Part shown: positions 25,242 to 33,095 of the stretch, piece after piece
Position numbering within the stretch: position 1 is the first letter of the stretch
Layout of the letters: each line of letters starts with the position of its first letter
Source: JANMDS01 sp031430575
GTDB lineage: Bacteria > Pseudomonadota > Gammaproteobacteria > Burkholderiales > Casimicrobiaceae
Length of the DNA stretch: 64,000 nucleotides
NCBI GenBank assembly: GCA_031430575.1
Contig: JANPBT010000062.1
Span: forward strand, 248,001 to 312,000
Reading direction: 5' to 3'
Translations under genes and position numbers: made by a program
The notes under the pieces: model-generated
Told to the model about the DNA's origin: nothing
The model's database searches: none
Seen by the model: only the letters and a program-made list of their open reading frames with translations

Positions 25242-28031
25242 TTAAAACTTGTAGCTCAAGCCAGCGGTAAAGGTCTTACCGTAAGTGATCGTTTCGATGA
25301 TCTTATCTGGTGTAGAGTTGTAGCGTTGGAATTTTTGATTGGTCAAGTTGCTACCTTGCGCGTAAATTCCTAAGCCTTTAAGCATGCCTGCGCTGAAATC
25401 GTATGCAGCTTGTACGTCAACGGTGGTTTCTGCTTTCACAAACGACAACTGTCGATTATCTTGGAAGTCAGAAATTTCACCTAAGAAATTAGAGCGTTGA
25501 CGCGCTGCAACGGCAAACTGGAAGCCATAGTTTTCATAATACACGCGCAAATTGGAGACGCGCTTAGAAAGGCCCGGCAGCGGAATGTTATCGACACCAA
25601 CATCATTGACGTTAAATCCTGCGGATGCCAATGAGATCGAGCTTGAAGTATCAGAGTGGTTAAACAATACCCCAAAGCCGTCAAGTGAGCGGTGGAACAG
25701 CGAGAACGGCACGTTGATCGCAAATTCCACGCCGCGAATCGTACCGGCAGAACCGTTGAACGGAACTGTCAAAATCCCTAGGGTGCTGCCCAGTGCCGTT
25801 GCGTTTCCGAGATTGGCTTTGAAATCAAAGGGGCGGCCCACTTTTAAGATGTAACTGTCTAAATCTTTGTAGAAGCCAGCAACGCTGATGTAGCCCTTTT
25901 TACCGAAATACTTTTCGTAAGAAATATCAAACGCTTTGGCCCGGAATGGATCGAGATTTGGATTGCCGCCCGATCCTGCGTAAACGCCTTTGGTCTGGTC
26001 AAACGAGAACGTTGTGCTCGAACGCAAGTCGGCCATATTGGGGCGCGACATCGTTTGGGCCAATGCAAGGCGGACGATCTGATCGGCGCCGATATCAAAG
26101 CCAATATTGAGACTTGGCAAGAAATCAGTGACCGATTTACCGCCGGAAATCAGCGATGTGGGGCAGGTGGCGACCGTATTGCCGGTACACGTCGTTGCGC
26201 TGACGTTAAATGCACTTGACTCTTGCTTTGCACCGACGTACTGGATGCCAACGTTGCCACGGTAGGTATAGCCGCCCAAGCTGCCGTCGAGATCGCCCTT
26301 GACATAGAGCGTGGTCATTTTTTCGTTTACGCTCCAGCTCTTGTTGAAAATTTCGGTATCAACTTTTTGAACTTGTTCGTAAATCGTGCCTAATGTGCCG
26401 CGTGGATCAAACGACACAATCGGAATGCCTGTAATGCCCGCAATTGCGGTTTCGGTGCCCGGCACGGTAACCGTGCCGTAGGGGCCTTGACCTTTTATAA
26501 TCAGGCGGCCCTCTTCGGTGCTGCGATTTTTTTCGCGATCAGCAAGGTTCACGCCAAACTCTGCACGGGAAATCGGTCCAAAAGCGACATCACGCCCTAA
26601 TGAAAAACGAACGCTATTGATCGTATCTTCGACTTTCGGAGCGGCTAAGTAGCCTGCCTGCGGTGAGTCAGGGCCGCCGCTCCAGCCGTTAACGTCGGTC
26701 AGCTTGACCGCATTGCGATCTGCGTAGTTTAGCCCGGTTTTGTAAACCACTGAAGTGTTGTTGCTGCCATTAAAGCCAGAGTAGGTGATTGAATCGAGCG
26801 TGGTCACGTTGCCCGCGAGACCTGCGGTCGTCTCGTAGCGCACGCTGTCGCGGGTTACTTTTGATTGCGAGAGATCGGCGTTTGCGAGCCATTCGCCGAG
26901 GCGGAATTTACCGTTAACTCCGATGGAGAGTAGGTCATCATTGCCTGCTTCCAAATGGTTACGGACAACGCCGCGGTAATTGCTAAACGTGCCCGTGGAA
27001 ACCAGACCGTTGGTGATCGTTGCATTGGTCACCACCGCATTTGGATCGTAAGGGCCAGCGCTGCCGGCAATTGCGCCTTCTAAGCCTGTTTTCTTCAGAG
27101 AGGTCTCGCCACGTGAGAAGAAAATATCGGCGGTGAGTTCGAAGTTTTTGCTCGGCTTAAATTGCAAAACGGCGAGTGCGCCGTCGCGTTTTTGATTGAG
27201 TTGCTCGGTATCGGAGGTGAAACCGCCAATCGCTTTAACAAATTTCCCAGCGGGGTCTTTGGCCTGATCGTCTGGCGTCCAGCCGCCCCAGTTGTTAAAT
27301 TTCTGCTGTTGCCCACCTTTTTCTTCTAGGCGGGTGAAACCAAGCGCTAAGCCGATGGTGCGATCTGCAAACTGATCGATGTAGGTCAGGGAAATGCGAT
27401 CACCGTCGCCGGTGCTGGTGCCTTCGCCGGCGCCGTGCGACGTTGAAACGCGCCGATAGCTCGCAGATGCGGTACGGCCTGCAAAGTTCAACGGGCGTAC
27501 GGTGCGGTTATCAATCGTGCCAGCTAAGCCTTGACCGATTAAGCTCGCATCGGGTGTTTTGTAGAGCAATACGCCGCCAAGCAACTCGGCCGGATACTGA
27601 TCGAGATTGACGCCACGGCTATCGCCGGTGGACGCTTGCTCGCGACCGTTAAGCAGGCCGCCGGTGAAATCTTGCGAAAGGCCACGCACGCTTACGGCTT
27701 GGGCTTTACCGGTTGATTTATCACGCTGTGCGGATACACCGGGCAGTCGGGAAATAGACTCCGCAACCGTGGTATCTGGTAGCTTGCCAATATCTTCCGC
27801 AGAGATTGCTTCTACGATATTGTCCGCGTTTTTCTTGAGTGAAATGGCATCTTCAATCCCTTTGCGAATGCCGGTCACAACCGTCGTTTCGACTTGCTGT
27901 GGCGTTGCTGGGGTTTGTTGCGCGAAAGCTGGCATCGCGCTGGCGGCGATTGCGAGTAGGCATGCGCTCGCAAGTGGACGTACGACGAACTGCATCTGCT
28001 GCGCGGGAGCGCTGCGTTTTTGGCTCTTCAA
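25242..28031 (-). CDS. TonB-dependent receptor of the Xanthomonas/Caulobacter sugar type
   Basis: An outer-membrane receptor of 929 residues if translation begins at TTG 28031, where GGAGGAG stands 6 bases upstream; ATGs further up would bury this site. Signal peptide ends near ASAMPAFAQ. A plug domain starts at VETTVVTGIRKGIEDAISLK, continuing AEDIGKLPDTTVAESISRLPGV, the signature of the TonB-Xanth-Caul family. The C-terminus TFTAGLSYKF ends in Phe as outer-membrane proteins do. With pullulanase, amylase, ABC importer and shared LacI-type sites, maltodextrin uptake is the likely role. Confidence 0.92.
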   Translation of the reverse strand: MKSQKRSAPAQQMQFVVRPLASACLLAIAASAMPAFAQQTPATPQQVETTVVTGIRKGIEDAISLKKNADNIVEAISAEDIGKLPDTTVAESISRLPGVSAQRDKSTGKAQAVSVRGLSQDFTGGLLNGREQASTGDSRGVNLDQYPAELLGGVLLYKTPDASLIGQGLAGTIDNRTVRPLNFAGRTASASYRRVSTSHGAGEGTSTGDGDRISLTYIDQFADRTIGLALGFTRLEEKGGQQQKFNNWGGWTPDDQAKDPAGKFVKAIGGFTSDTEQLNQKRDGALAVLQFKPSKNFELTADIFFSRGETSLKKTGLEGAIAGSAGPYDPNAVVTNATITNGLVSTGTFSNYRGVVRNHLEAGNDDLLSIGVNGKFRLGEWLANADLSQSKVTRDSVRYETTAGLAGNVTTLDSITYSGFNGSNNTSVVYKTGLNYADRNAVKLTDVNGWSGGPDSPQAGYLAAPKVEDTINSVRFSLGRDVAFGPISRAEFGVNLADREKNRSTEEGRLIIKGQGPYGTVTVPGTETAIAGITGIPIVSFDPRGTLGTIYEQVQKVDTEIFNKSWSVNEKMTTLYVKGDLDGSLGGYTYRGNVGIQYVGAKQESSAFNVSATTCTGNTVATCPTSLISGGKSVTDFLPSLNIGFDIGADQIVRLALAQTMSRPNMADLRSSTTFSFDQTKGVYAGSGGNPNLDPFRAKAFDISYEKYFGKKGYISVAGFYKDLDSYILKVGRPFDFKANLGNATALGSTLGILTVPFNGSAGTIRGVEFAINVPFSLFHRSLDGFGVLFNHSDTSSSISLASAGFNVNDVGVDNIPLPGLSKRVSNLRVYYENYGFQFAVAARQRSNFLGEISDFQDNRQLSFVKAETTVDVQAAYDFSAGMLKGLGIYAQGSNLTNQKFQRYNSTPDKIIETITYGKTFTAGLSYKF

Positions 28032-28055
28032 GGAAGTCTCCTCCAACATTAAAAA

Positions 28056-28186
28056 TGTGATCGATTTACATAACGTGTGCCCCTTATGCAATCGATTTCG
28101 AAAATGACTTTACGCCTAGGCAAGTGTGCCTGTCAATGAGATTTCTGATAACAATCGATTGCAATTTGATCTGAAATCGATTGCAA
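28056..28186. promoter_or_regulatory. Cluster of LacI-type operator-like sites upstream of the TonB receptor gene
   Basis: Four ATCGAT-centred sites: TGTGATCGATTTACA (28056-28070), TGCAATCGATTTC (28087-28099), ACAATCGATTGCAA (28151-28164) and GAAATCGATTGCAA (28173-28186). Their centres are 31, 63 and 22 bp apart, close to whole helical turns, so bound repressors would face the same side. The core is the same as at 18057-18068. The region is AT-rich and must contain the promoter. Confidence 0.65.
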
Positions 28187-28329
28187 TTCGAAATCCGTCG
28201 TTTTCAACAAAGTTTGTAAAAGCACCTTGCGCTACAAAATGTAAGCGGCATGCATTGCTGATTCAAAAAAGCAAATGTGAGCGGCTAGCGGAAAGATCGT
28301 CCAAATAAAAGCACTAAATTTGGCCAATT

Positions 28330-28344
28330 CTGCGCCGCAGGTAT
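28330..28344 (+). repeat. Dispersed 15-bp motif, exact copy 10
   Basis: Just after the amidohydrolase stop; flank GGCCAATT. Confidence 0.95.
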
Positions 28345-28350
28345 TGACCG

Positions 28351-29214
28351 CTATTCCAAATTCAGCAAGCGAATCGCGTTCCCTTTCAGGATTCCGGGGA
28401 GCACTTCCGGCTTGAAACCCGCTTCGGTTGCGTCTTTCATCCATCGATCGGGCGTGATCAAGGGATAATCTGAGCCAAACAACACGCGGTCTTTAAGCAA
28501 CGTATTGGTATATTGAATGAGCTGCGGTGGAAAATACTTAGGACTCCACCCCGAGAGATCAATCCAAACATTGGGCTTATGCAGCGCCACTGAGAGCGCT
28601 TCATCTTGCCACGGCCAGCTCGGGTGCGCCATGACGATTTGCATATCTGGGAACGCAATGGCGACATCGTCTAAATGCATCGGATTGCTGTACTCAAGCC
28701 GCAGTCCACCGCCGCAGCGCATGCCGCTGCCGATACCGGAATGCCCAGTATGAAAAATGGCGGGCAGTTTGTGGGCATTAATCACCTCATAAATCGGCCA
28801 CGCCATTTTGTCGTTTGGGTAGCAGCCTTGGATGGTCGGATGAAATTTAAAGCCCTTAACGCCCCATTCAGCGATCAGTCGCTCGGCTTCGCGTGCGCCC
28901 ATCTTGCCTTTATGCGGGTCGATACTGGCAAAAGCGATCATCATGTCGGCATTGTCCCGTGCGGCGCTGGCGATCTCTTCATTACGAATACGACTGCGCC
29001 CAAGATTTGATTCCGAATCGACGGTAAACATGACCAGCCCAATCTTGCGTTCTCGGTAGTAGGCGATGGTTTCTGGGATTGTGGGTCGATTGCTTGAGCG
29101 AAAGTATTTGTCTGCCGCACGGTCATATTCTTCGCCATAATTGTCAAATGGATTCCAGCAACTTACTTCTGCATGGGTATGAATGTCGATGGCGATCAAG
29201 TCTTGATGATTCAT
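28351..29214 (-). CDS. Amidohydrolase-2 family; likely 4-hydroxyphenyl-beta-ketoacyl-CoA hydrolase
   Basis: A 287-residue metal-dependent TIM-barrel hydrolase. Metal-ligand motifs are IDIHTHAE at residue 9, KFHPTIQG near 120, HTGHSG near 150, MAHPSWPW near 195 and GSDYPL near 245. It is divergent from, and 57-70 bp away from, an enoyl-CoA hydratase and feruloyl-CoA synthase gene. In the Rhodopseudomonas coumarate pathway an amidohydrolase-family enzyme cleaves the beta-ketoacyl-CoA intermediate, and this gene fits that role. Family is sure; the exact reaction is inference from neighbours. Confidence 0.85.
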   Translation of the reverse strand: MNHQDLIAIDIHTHAEVSCWNPFDNYGEEYDRAADKYFRSSNRPTIPETIAYYRERKIGLVMFTVDSESNLGRSRIRNEEIASAARDNADMMIAFASIDPHKGKMGAREAERLIAEWGVKGFKFHPTIQGCYPNDKMAWPIYEVINAHKLPAIFHTGHSGIGSGMRCGGGLRLEYSNPMHLDDVAIAFPDMQIVMAHPSWPWQDEALSVALHKPNVWIDLSGWSPKYFPPQLIQYTNTLLKDRVLFGSDYPLITPDRWMKDATEAGFKPEVLPGILKGNAIRLLNLE

Positions 29215-29241
29215 TTGGCGGTAGATCCTAAAAATTTGCTT

Positions 29242-29266
29242 TAATTATTAAATATAATCATAATTA
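29242..29266. promoter_or_regulatory. AT-rich palindrome in the divergent hydroxycinnamate promoter
   Basis: TAATTAT and ATAATTA form 7-bp inverted arms 11 bases apart between the divergent amidohydrolase and hydratase genes. The inner part shares ATTATT...TAT...ATCATAA with the site at 11598-11617 next to the MarR gene. A MarR-type regulator responding to hydroxycinnamoyl-CoA is the natural candidate, by analogy with CouR. Binding is not shown. Confidence 0.45.
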
Positions 29267-29283
29267 ATGCAATGGAGGGCAAT

Positions 29284-30069
29284 TTGAAATTTGAACTAAT
29301 CGAAATCGCGATTGACGGTGCAGTTGCATGCGTGACGCTAAACCGGCCGGCAAAGCGCAATGCGCTTAATGATGCCATCGTAGCCGAAATAAGGGCTGCA
29401 TTTGAAAACTTTGCGCCGGATGTACGCGCCGCCGTGATCTGCGGCGCGGGTGATCATTTTTGTGCGGGGCTTGATTTAAGCGAGCTCAAAGACCGTGATG
29501 CTGTGCAAGGGTTGCACCACTCCCGTAGCTGGCATAAAGCGCTAGATGCTGTTCAATTTGGCACTGTACCGGTCATCGCCGCTTTGCATGGCGCTGTGGT
29601 CGGCGGTGGCCTCGAGCTCGCAAGTAGTGCCCATATCCGCGTCGCCGATGACACCGCGTTTTATGCGTTCCCGGAAGGCACGCGTGGGATTTTTGTAGGC
29701 GGTGGCGGCTCCGTGCGCGTTCCCAAACTCATCGGCGCTGCACGCATGACGGATATGATGATGACCGGGCGGGTCTACAACGCGGACGACGGCGAGCGGA
29801 TCGGCTTGGCGCAATATCGGGTCGGCAAAGGCGAGGCTCTTCCTAAGGCTATGGAGCTTGCCAAGCGAATTGCACAAAACGCACCGATGACAAACTATGC
29901 CTTGATGCACGCATTACCGCGTATCGCCGAGCAGCCTGCCGATCACGGGCTGATGACCGAAGCGCTCGTGGCATCGATTGCGCAAAGCGCACCAGAAGCG
30001 AAAGCACGCGTTCGTGCGTTTCTTGCAGGCAAAGCCGATAAGGTGACGCGCGAGGCATCGGAAAAATGA
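29284..30069 (+). CDS. Enoyl-CoA hydratase/isomerase (crotonase) family
   Basis: A crotonase-fold enzyme of 261 residues, with conserved VTLNRPAKRNALND, oxyanion-hole segments GAGDHFCAGLDLSEL and ALHGAVVGGGLELA, and FPEGTRGIFVGGGG. The start is probably TTG 29284, since GGAGGG lies five bases before it; an ATG at 29272 overlaps this site. It overlaps the CoA-synthase gene (ATGA). It would hydrate the hydroxycinnamoyl-CoA double bond, either for retro-aldol cleavage to vanillin-type aldehydes or for beta-oxidation. The partner acyl-CoA dehydrogenase and amidohydrolase favour beta-oxidation. Confidence 0.88.
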   Translation: MKFELIEIAIDGAVACVTLNRPAKRNALNDAIVAEIRAAFENFAPDVRAAVICGAGDHFCAGLDLSELKDRDAVQGLHHSRSWHKALDAVQFGTVPVIAALHGAVVGGGLELASSAHIRVADDTAFYAFPEGTRGIFVGGGGSVRVPKLIGAARMTDMMMTGRVYNADDGERIGLAQYRVGKGEALPKAMELAKRIAQNAPMTNYALMHALPRIAEQPADHGLMTEALVASIAQSAPEAKARVRAFLAGKADKVTREASEK

Positions 30070-31937
30070 GCGCCACAACCGCCAAGTACCGCAAATTTGT
30101 ATTTGGAGCGACCGATATCAACGTGCGCGATGCCAACGGTGGCCTGCAATACGTCAAAGCAACCACGCCATTGCAACCGCATCCACAACGGATCACGGAT
30201 CGACTCGTGCACTGGGCGAGCGTCGCGCCAACGCGTACGGTCTTCGCCCGGCGCGAAAAAAACGCGGATGGGTCGCGCGGGCAATGGAGACATATCACCT
30301 ACGCGCAGGCCTATAGCGCCGCGCGCAGCATCGCCCAAGCGCTCATTGATCGGGGGCTTTCGGCAGAGCGACCCGTCGTAATTTTGAGCGAAAACGATCT
30401 CGATCACGCCCTACTTTCCTTGGGGTGCTTGCTTGCAGGCGTTGCCTATTGCCCCGTTTCGCCAGCGTATTCCGTGGTGAGTCAAGATTATGAAAAATTG
30501 CGACATGTGCTCGGCAATCTCACGCCTGGGTTGGTCTTTGCGGCGGATGCTAAACGCTACGGCAAAGCCATTGCGGAAACTTGCGATGCATCCATTGAAA
30601 TTGTTCTTGTTGATGCCCAGCCCAGCGATGCAGACTTTAAGGGAAAATTAACGTCGTTTGATGAACTTTTGGCAACGCAGGTGACGGCAAGTGTTGATAC
30701 TGCAATGGCCGCAATCACCGGCGATACGATCGCTAAATTTCTCTTTACCTCCGGCTCGACCAAGCTGCCAAAAGGCGTGATTAATACCCACCGCATGTGG
30801 TGCGCAAATCAGCAGCAAATGATGCAATCGATGCCCGCATTTGCCGATTCGCCTGTGCTCGTTGATTGGTTGCCATGGAATCACACGTTTGGCGGTAACC
30901 ACAATTTCGGCGCAGTGATTTACAACGGCGGCACCCTCTACATCGACGATGGTAAGCCCACCCCAGCGCTCATGGGTGAGACGTTGCGTAACTTGCGTGA
31001 AATCGCCCCCACGTTGTATTTCAACGTGCCTACAGGCTTTGAGGCGATTGCCAACGCGATGAAAACGGACGACGTTTTGCGTAAGAATTTGCTTTCTCGG
31101 GTTCAAATGTTTTTTTATGCCGGTGCGGCACTTGCTCAGCCGATCTGGGATAGCCTTTTCGAGAGCCAAGAGCGTGAGATCGGTGAACGGATCGTCATGA
31201 CCACGGGGCTTGGCATGACCGAGTCAGGGCCGTTTGCACTTTCGGTTACCAGCGAAAACGTGCAGGCGGGCTATCTCGGCGTGCCAACGCCCGGCATGGA
31301 AATTAAGCTCGTGCCGATTGACGGAAAAATGGAGGTTCGTTATCGCGGACCAAATATTACGCAAGGTTACTGGCGTAATGAGGCCGCGACCGCCGAGGCG
31401 TTTGACGAAGAGCGTTTTTTCAAAACGGGCGATGCGGTGCTTTGGATCGACCCGACAGACCTGCAAATGGGCTTGCGCTTCGATGGCCGGATCGCAGAAG
31501 ACTTCAAGCTCTCGACCGGCACGTTTGTCTCGGTAGGCCCGATGCGGGCGCGGGTCATCGCGGCTGGCGCGCCCTATGTGCAAGATGTCGTTGTGACTGG
31601 CATCAATCGCAGCGAAGTCGGTGCACTGGTTTTTCCAACGTCGGCGGTGCGGGCTTTAAGTGGGCTCGCTGCGCTCGCAACGTTGCAGGAGGTCGTCGAA
31701 AGCGCGCCTGTGCAGGCGTATTTTCAAAATATGGTCAACACGTTATCGCGTACGGCAACCGGCAGCGCGAATCGAATTTCAAGACTACACTTACTCCACG
31801 CCGCGCCGTCGATCGACAAGGGAGAAGTGACCGACAAAGGCTCGATCAACCAACGCAGCGTCTTGCAGCACCGCGATGCGGTCGTTGAGGCGATGTACGC
31901 AGGCGAATTGCCTTTCACCATTGCCCTGCGGGTCTAG
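30066..31937 (+). CDS. fcs: Feruloyl-CoA synthase (AMP-forming acyl-CoA synthetase)
   Basis: A 623-residue adenylate-forming ligase. Motifs: P-loop TSGSTKLPKGVINTH (about residues 230-244), TTGLGMTESGP (about 378-389), FFKTGDAV and FDGRIAEDFKLSTGTFV. The last stretch, with a GTF ending, is typical of the feruloyl-CoA synthase subgroup, and length about 620 also fits. It activates ferulate, p-coumarate or caffeate to CoA thioesters. Coupled to the hydratase by a 4-bp overlap and followed by a transporter-type receptor and acyl-CoA dehydrogenase. Confidence 0.92.
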   Translation: MSATTAKYRKFVFGATDINVRDANGGLQYVKATTPLQPHPQRITDRLVHWASVAPTRTVFARREKNADGSRGQWRHITYAQAYSAARSIAQALIDRGLSAERPVVILSENDLDHALLSLGCLLAGVAYCPVSPAYSVVSQDYEKLRHVLGNLTPGLVFAADAKRYGKAIAETCDASIEIVLVDAQPSDADFKGKLTSFDELLATQVTASVDTAMAAITGDTIAKFLFTSGSTKLPKGVINTHRMWCANQQQMMQSMPAFADSPVLVDWLPWNHTFGGNHNFGAVIYNGGTLYIDDGKPTPALMGETLRNLREIAPTLYFNVPTGFEAIANAMKTDDVLRKNLLSRVQMFFYAGAALAQPIWDSLFESQEREIGERIVMTTGLGMTESGPFALSVTSENVQAGYLGVPTPGMEIKLVPIDGKMEVRYRGPNITQGYWRNEAATAEAFDEERFFKTGDAVLWIDPTDLQMGLRFDGRIAEDFKLSTGTFVSVGPMRARVIAAGAPYVQDVVVTGINRSEVGALVFPTSAVRALSGLAALATLQEVVESAPVQAYFQNMVNTLSRTATGSANRISRLHLLHAAPSIDKGEVTDKGSINQRSVLQHRDAVVEAMYAGELPFTIALRV

Positions 31938-31989
31938 TCTCATTGTTACGCATTAAGTATCATCAATAATTCTCAAGGAGGAAGTACCC

Positions 31990-32982
31990 ATGGCATCACG
32001 TCGTCAATTCGTCCAAGGCACCACCGCGCTCGCAGCTTATGCGGCATTGCAGCCATTTAATGTTTTTGCGCAAATGGTTGAGCAAGTAAAGGTGTTCTAC
32101 GGTTTTCCAGCGGGCAGTGCGGGCGATGTGATCGCGCGTCGGATCGCAGAGAAATTCGCCGGTACACCCTACAGCAAAAATCAAGGCATCGTTGACAATC
32201 GCCCGGGTGCGGGTGGGCGCATTGCGCTCGAAGCGCTAAAAGCATCCCCTGCGGATGGGAGTTGTCTCGCACACACTCCGTTTTCACCGATTGCGCTTTA
32301 CCCGCATGTTTACTCCAAGCTTTCGTACAAACCGTTTGAGGATTTCACGCCGGTCTCGACGTCGTCGATCATTCATCATGCGATCAGCGTTGGCCCATTA
32401 GTTCCCGCCTCAGTAACGACGTTGAAAGATTTCATCGCCTGGTGTAAGGCTAATCCTGAAAAAGCTAACTACGGTTCACCTGCAGCCGGTTCGACGCCGC
32501 ATTTCGTTGGCGCACTGTTGGGCATTGCCTCTGGAATTGATTTCAAGCATGTGCCGTATCGTGGCTCTGTGCCGGGAATTACCGATGCTGTCGGAGGCCA
32601 AGTCGCCTGCATGATTTGTCCGCAGGGCGATCATATTCCGAATTTCCGCGCTGGAAAATTGCGCACTTTAGCAACCACGGGCGCGAAACGCTCGCCGTTT
32701 TTGCCCGAAGTACCGACGTTTGCAGAGCAAGGCTTTCCAGATTTAGTCGTTGAGGAATGGTTCGGTTTTTATGCGCCCGCCAAGACGCCAGCAAGTGTCG
32801 TCCAGGCCGCGAGTAATGCGATCCGCAATGCAATTTCTGATAGCAGCGTGCAAGAGTCGCTCAAGGTAATCGGCCTGCTACCCGGCGGCATGACGCCTGA
32901 TGAAATGGGACGCTCGGCGCGCGCTGAATTTGAGCGCTGGGGACCGTTAGTCAAAAAGATTGGCTTCACAGCGGAATCGTAA
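31990..32982 (+). CDS. Bug/TctC family periplasmic receptor
   Basis: A 330-residue extracytoplasmic binding protein of the tripartite tricarboxylate family, expanded in Burkholderiales. A strong AAGGAGG lies 8 bases before ATG. The N-terminus ASRRQFVQGTTALAA is a twin-arginine-like signal. Family features include FPAGSAGDVIARRIAEKF, NRPGAGGRIALEALK, YGSPAAGSTPHFVG and PFLPEVPTFAEQGFPD. Its position in the hydroxycinnamate operon suggests an aromatic-acid ligand. No TctA/TctB partner genes are nearby, as is usual for Bug proteins. Confidence 0.93.
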   Translation: MASRRQFVQGTTALAAYAALQPFNVFAQMVEQVKVFYGFPAGSAGDVIARRIAEKFAGTPYSKNQGIVDNRPGAGGRIALEALKASPADGSCLAHTPFSPIALYPHVYSKLSYKPFEDFTPVSTSSIIHHAISVGPLVPASVTTLKDFIAWCKANPEKANYGSPAAGSTPHFVGALLGIASGIDFKHVPYRGSVPGITDAVGGQVACMICPQGDHIPNFRAGKLRTLATTGAKRSPFLPEVPTFAEQGFPDLVVEEWFGFYAPAKTPASVVQAASNAIRNAISDSSVQESLKVIGLLPGGMTPDEMGRSARAEFERWGPLVKKIGFTAES

Positions 32983-33010
32983 TCCGCAAGCACTCTCATG
33001 AAGCGTAAAA

Positions 33011-33025
33011 CTGCGCCGCAGGTAT
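33011..33025 (+). repeat. Dispersed 15-bp motif, exact copy 11
   Basis: Left arm of the terminator after the Bug receptor gene. Confidence 0.95.
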
Positions 33026-33032
33026 TGCACAT

Positions 33033-33047
33033 ATACCTGCGGCGCAG
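33033..33047 (-). repeat. Dispersed 15-bp motif, exact copy 12
   Basis: Right arm of the terminator after the Bug receptor gene. Confidence 0.95.
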
Positions 33048-33095
33048 TTTTTTGTGAATTTGTCGTTTGTCTATTTTTGTTTGAGTTAATCCGCT

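Larger units (their letters stand above)
33007..33051. terminator. Terminator built from two inverted dispersed-motif copies
   Basis: AAAA-CTGCGCCGCAGGTAT (33007-33025) pairs perfectly with its reverse complement (33033-33051) as a 19-bp stem around a 7-base loop TGCACAT, followed by a T-run. It lies 24 bases after the Bug gene stop. Both arms are exact 15-mer copies with A/T flanks, so the repeat itself makes the terminator. Confidence 0.93.
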
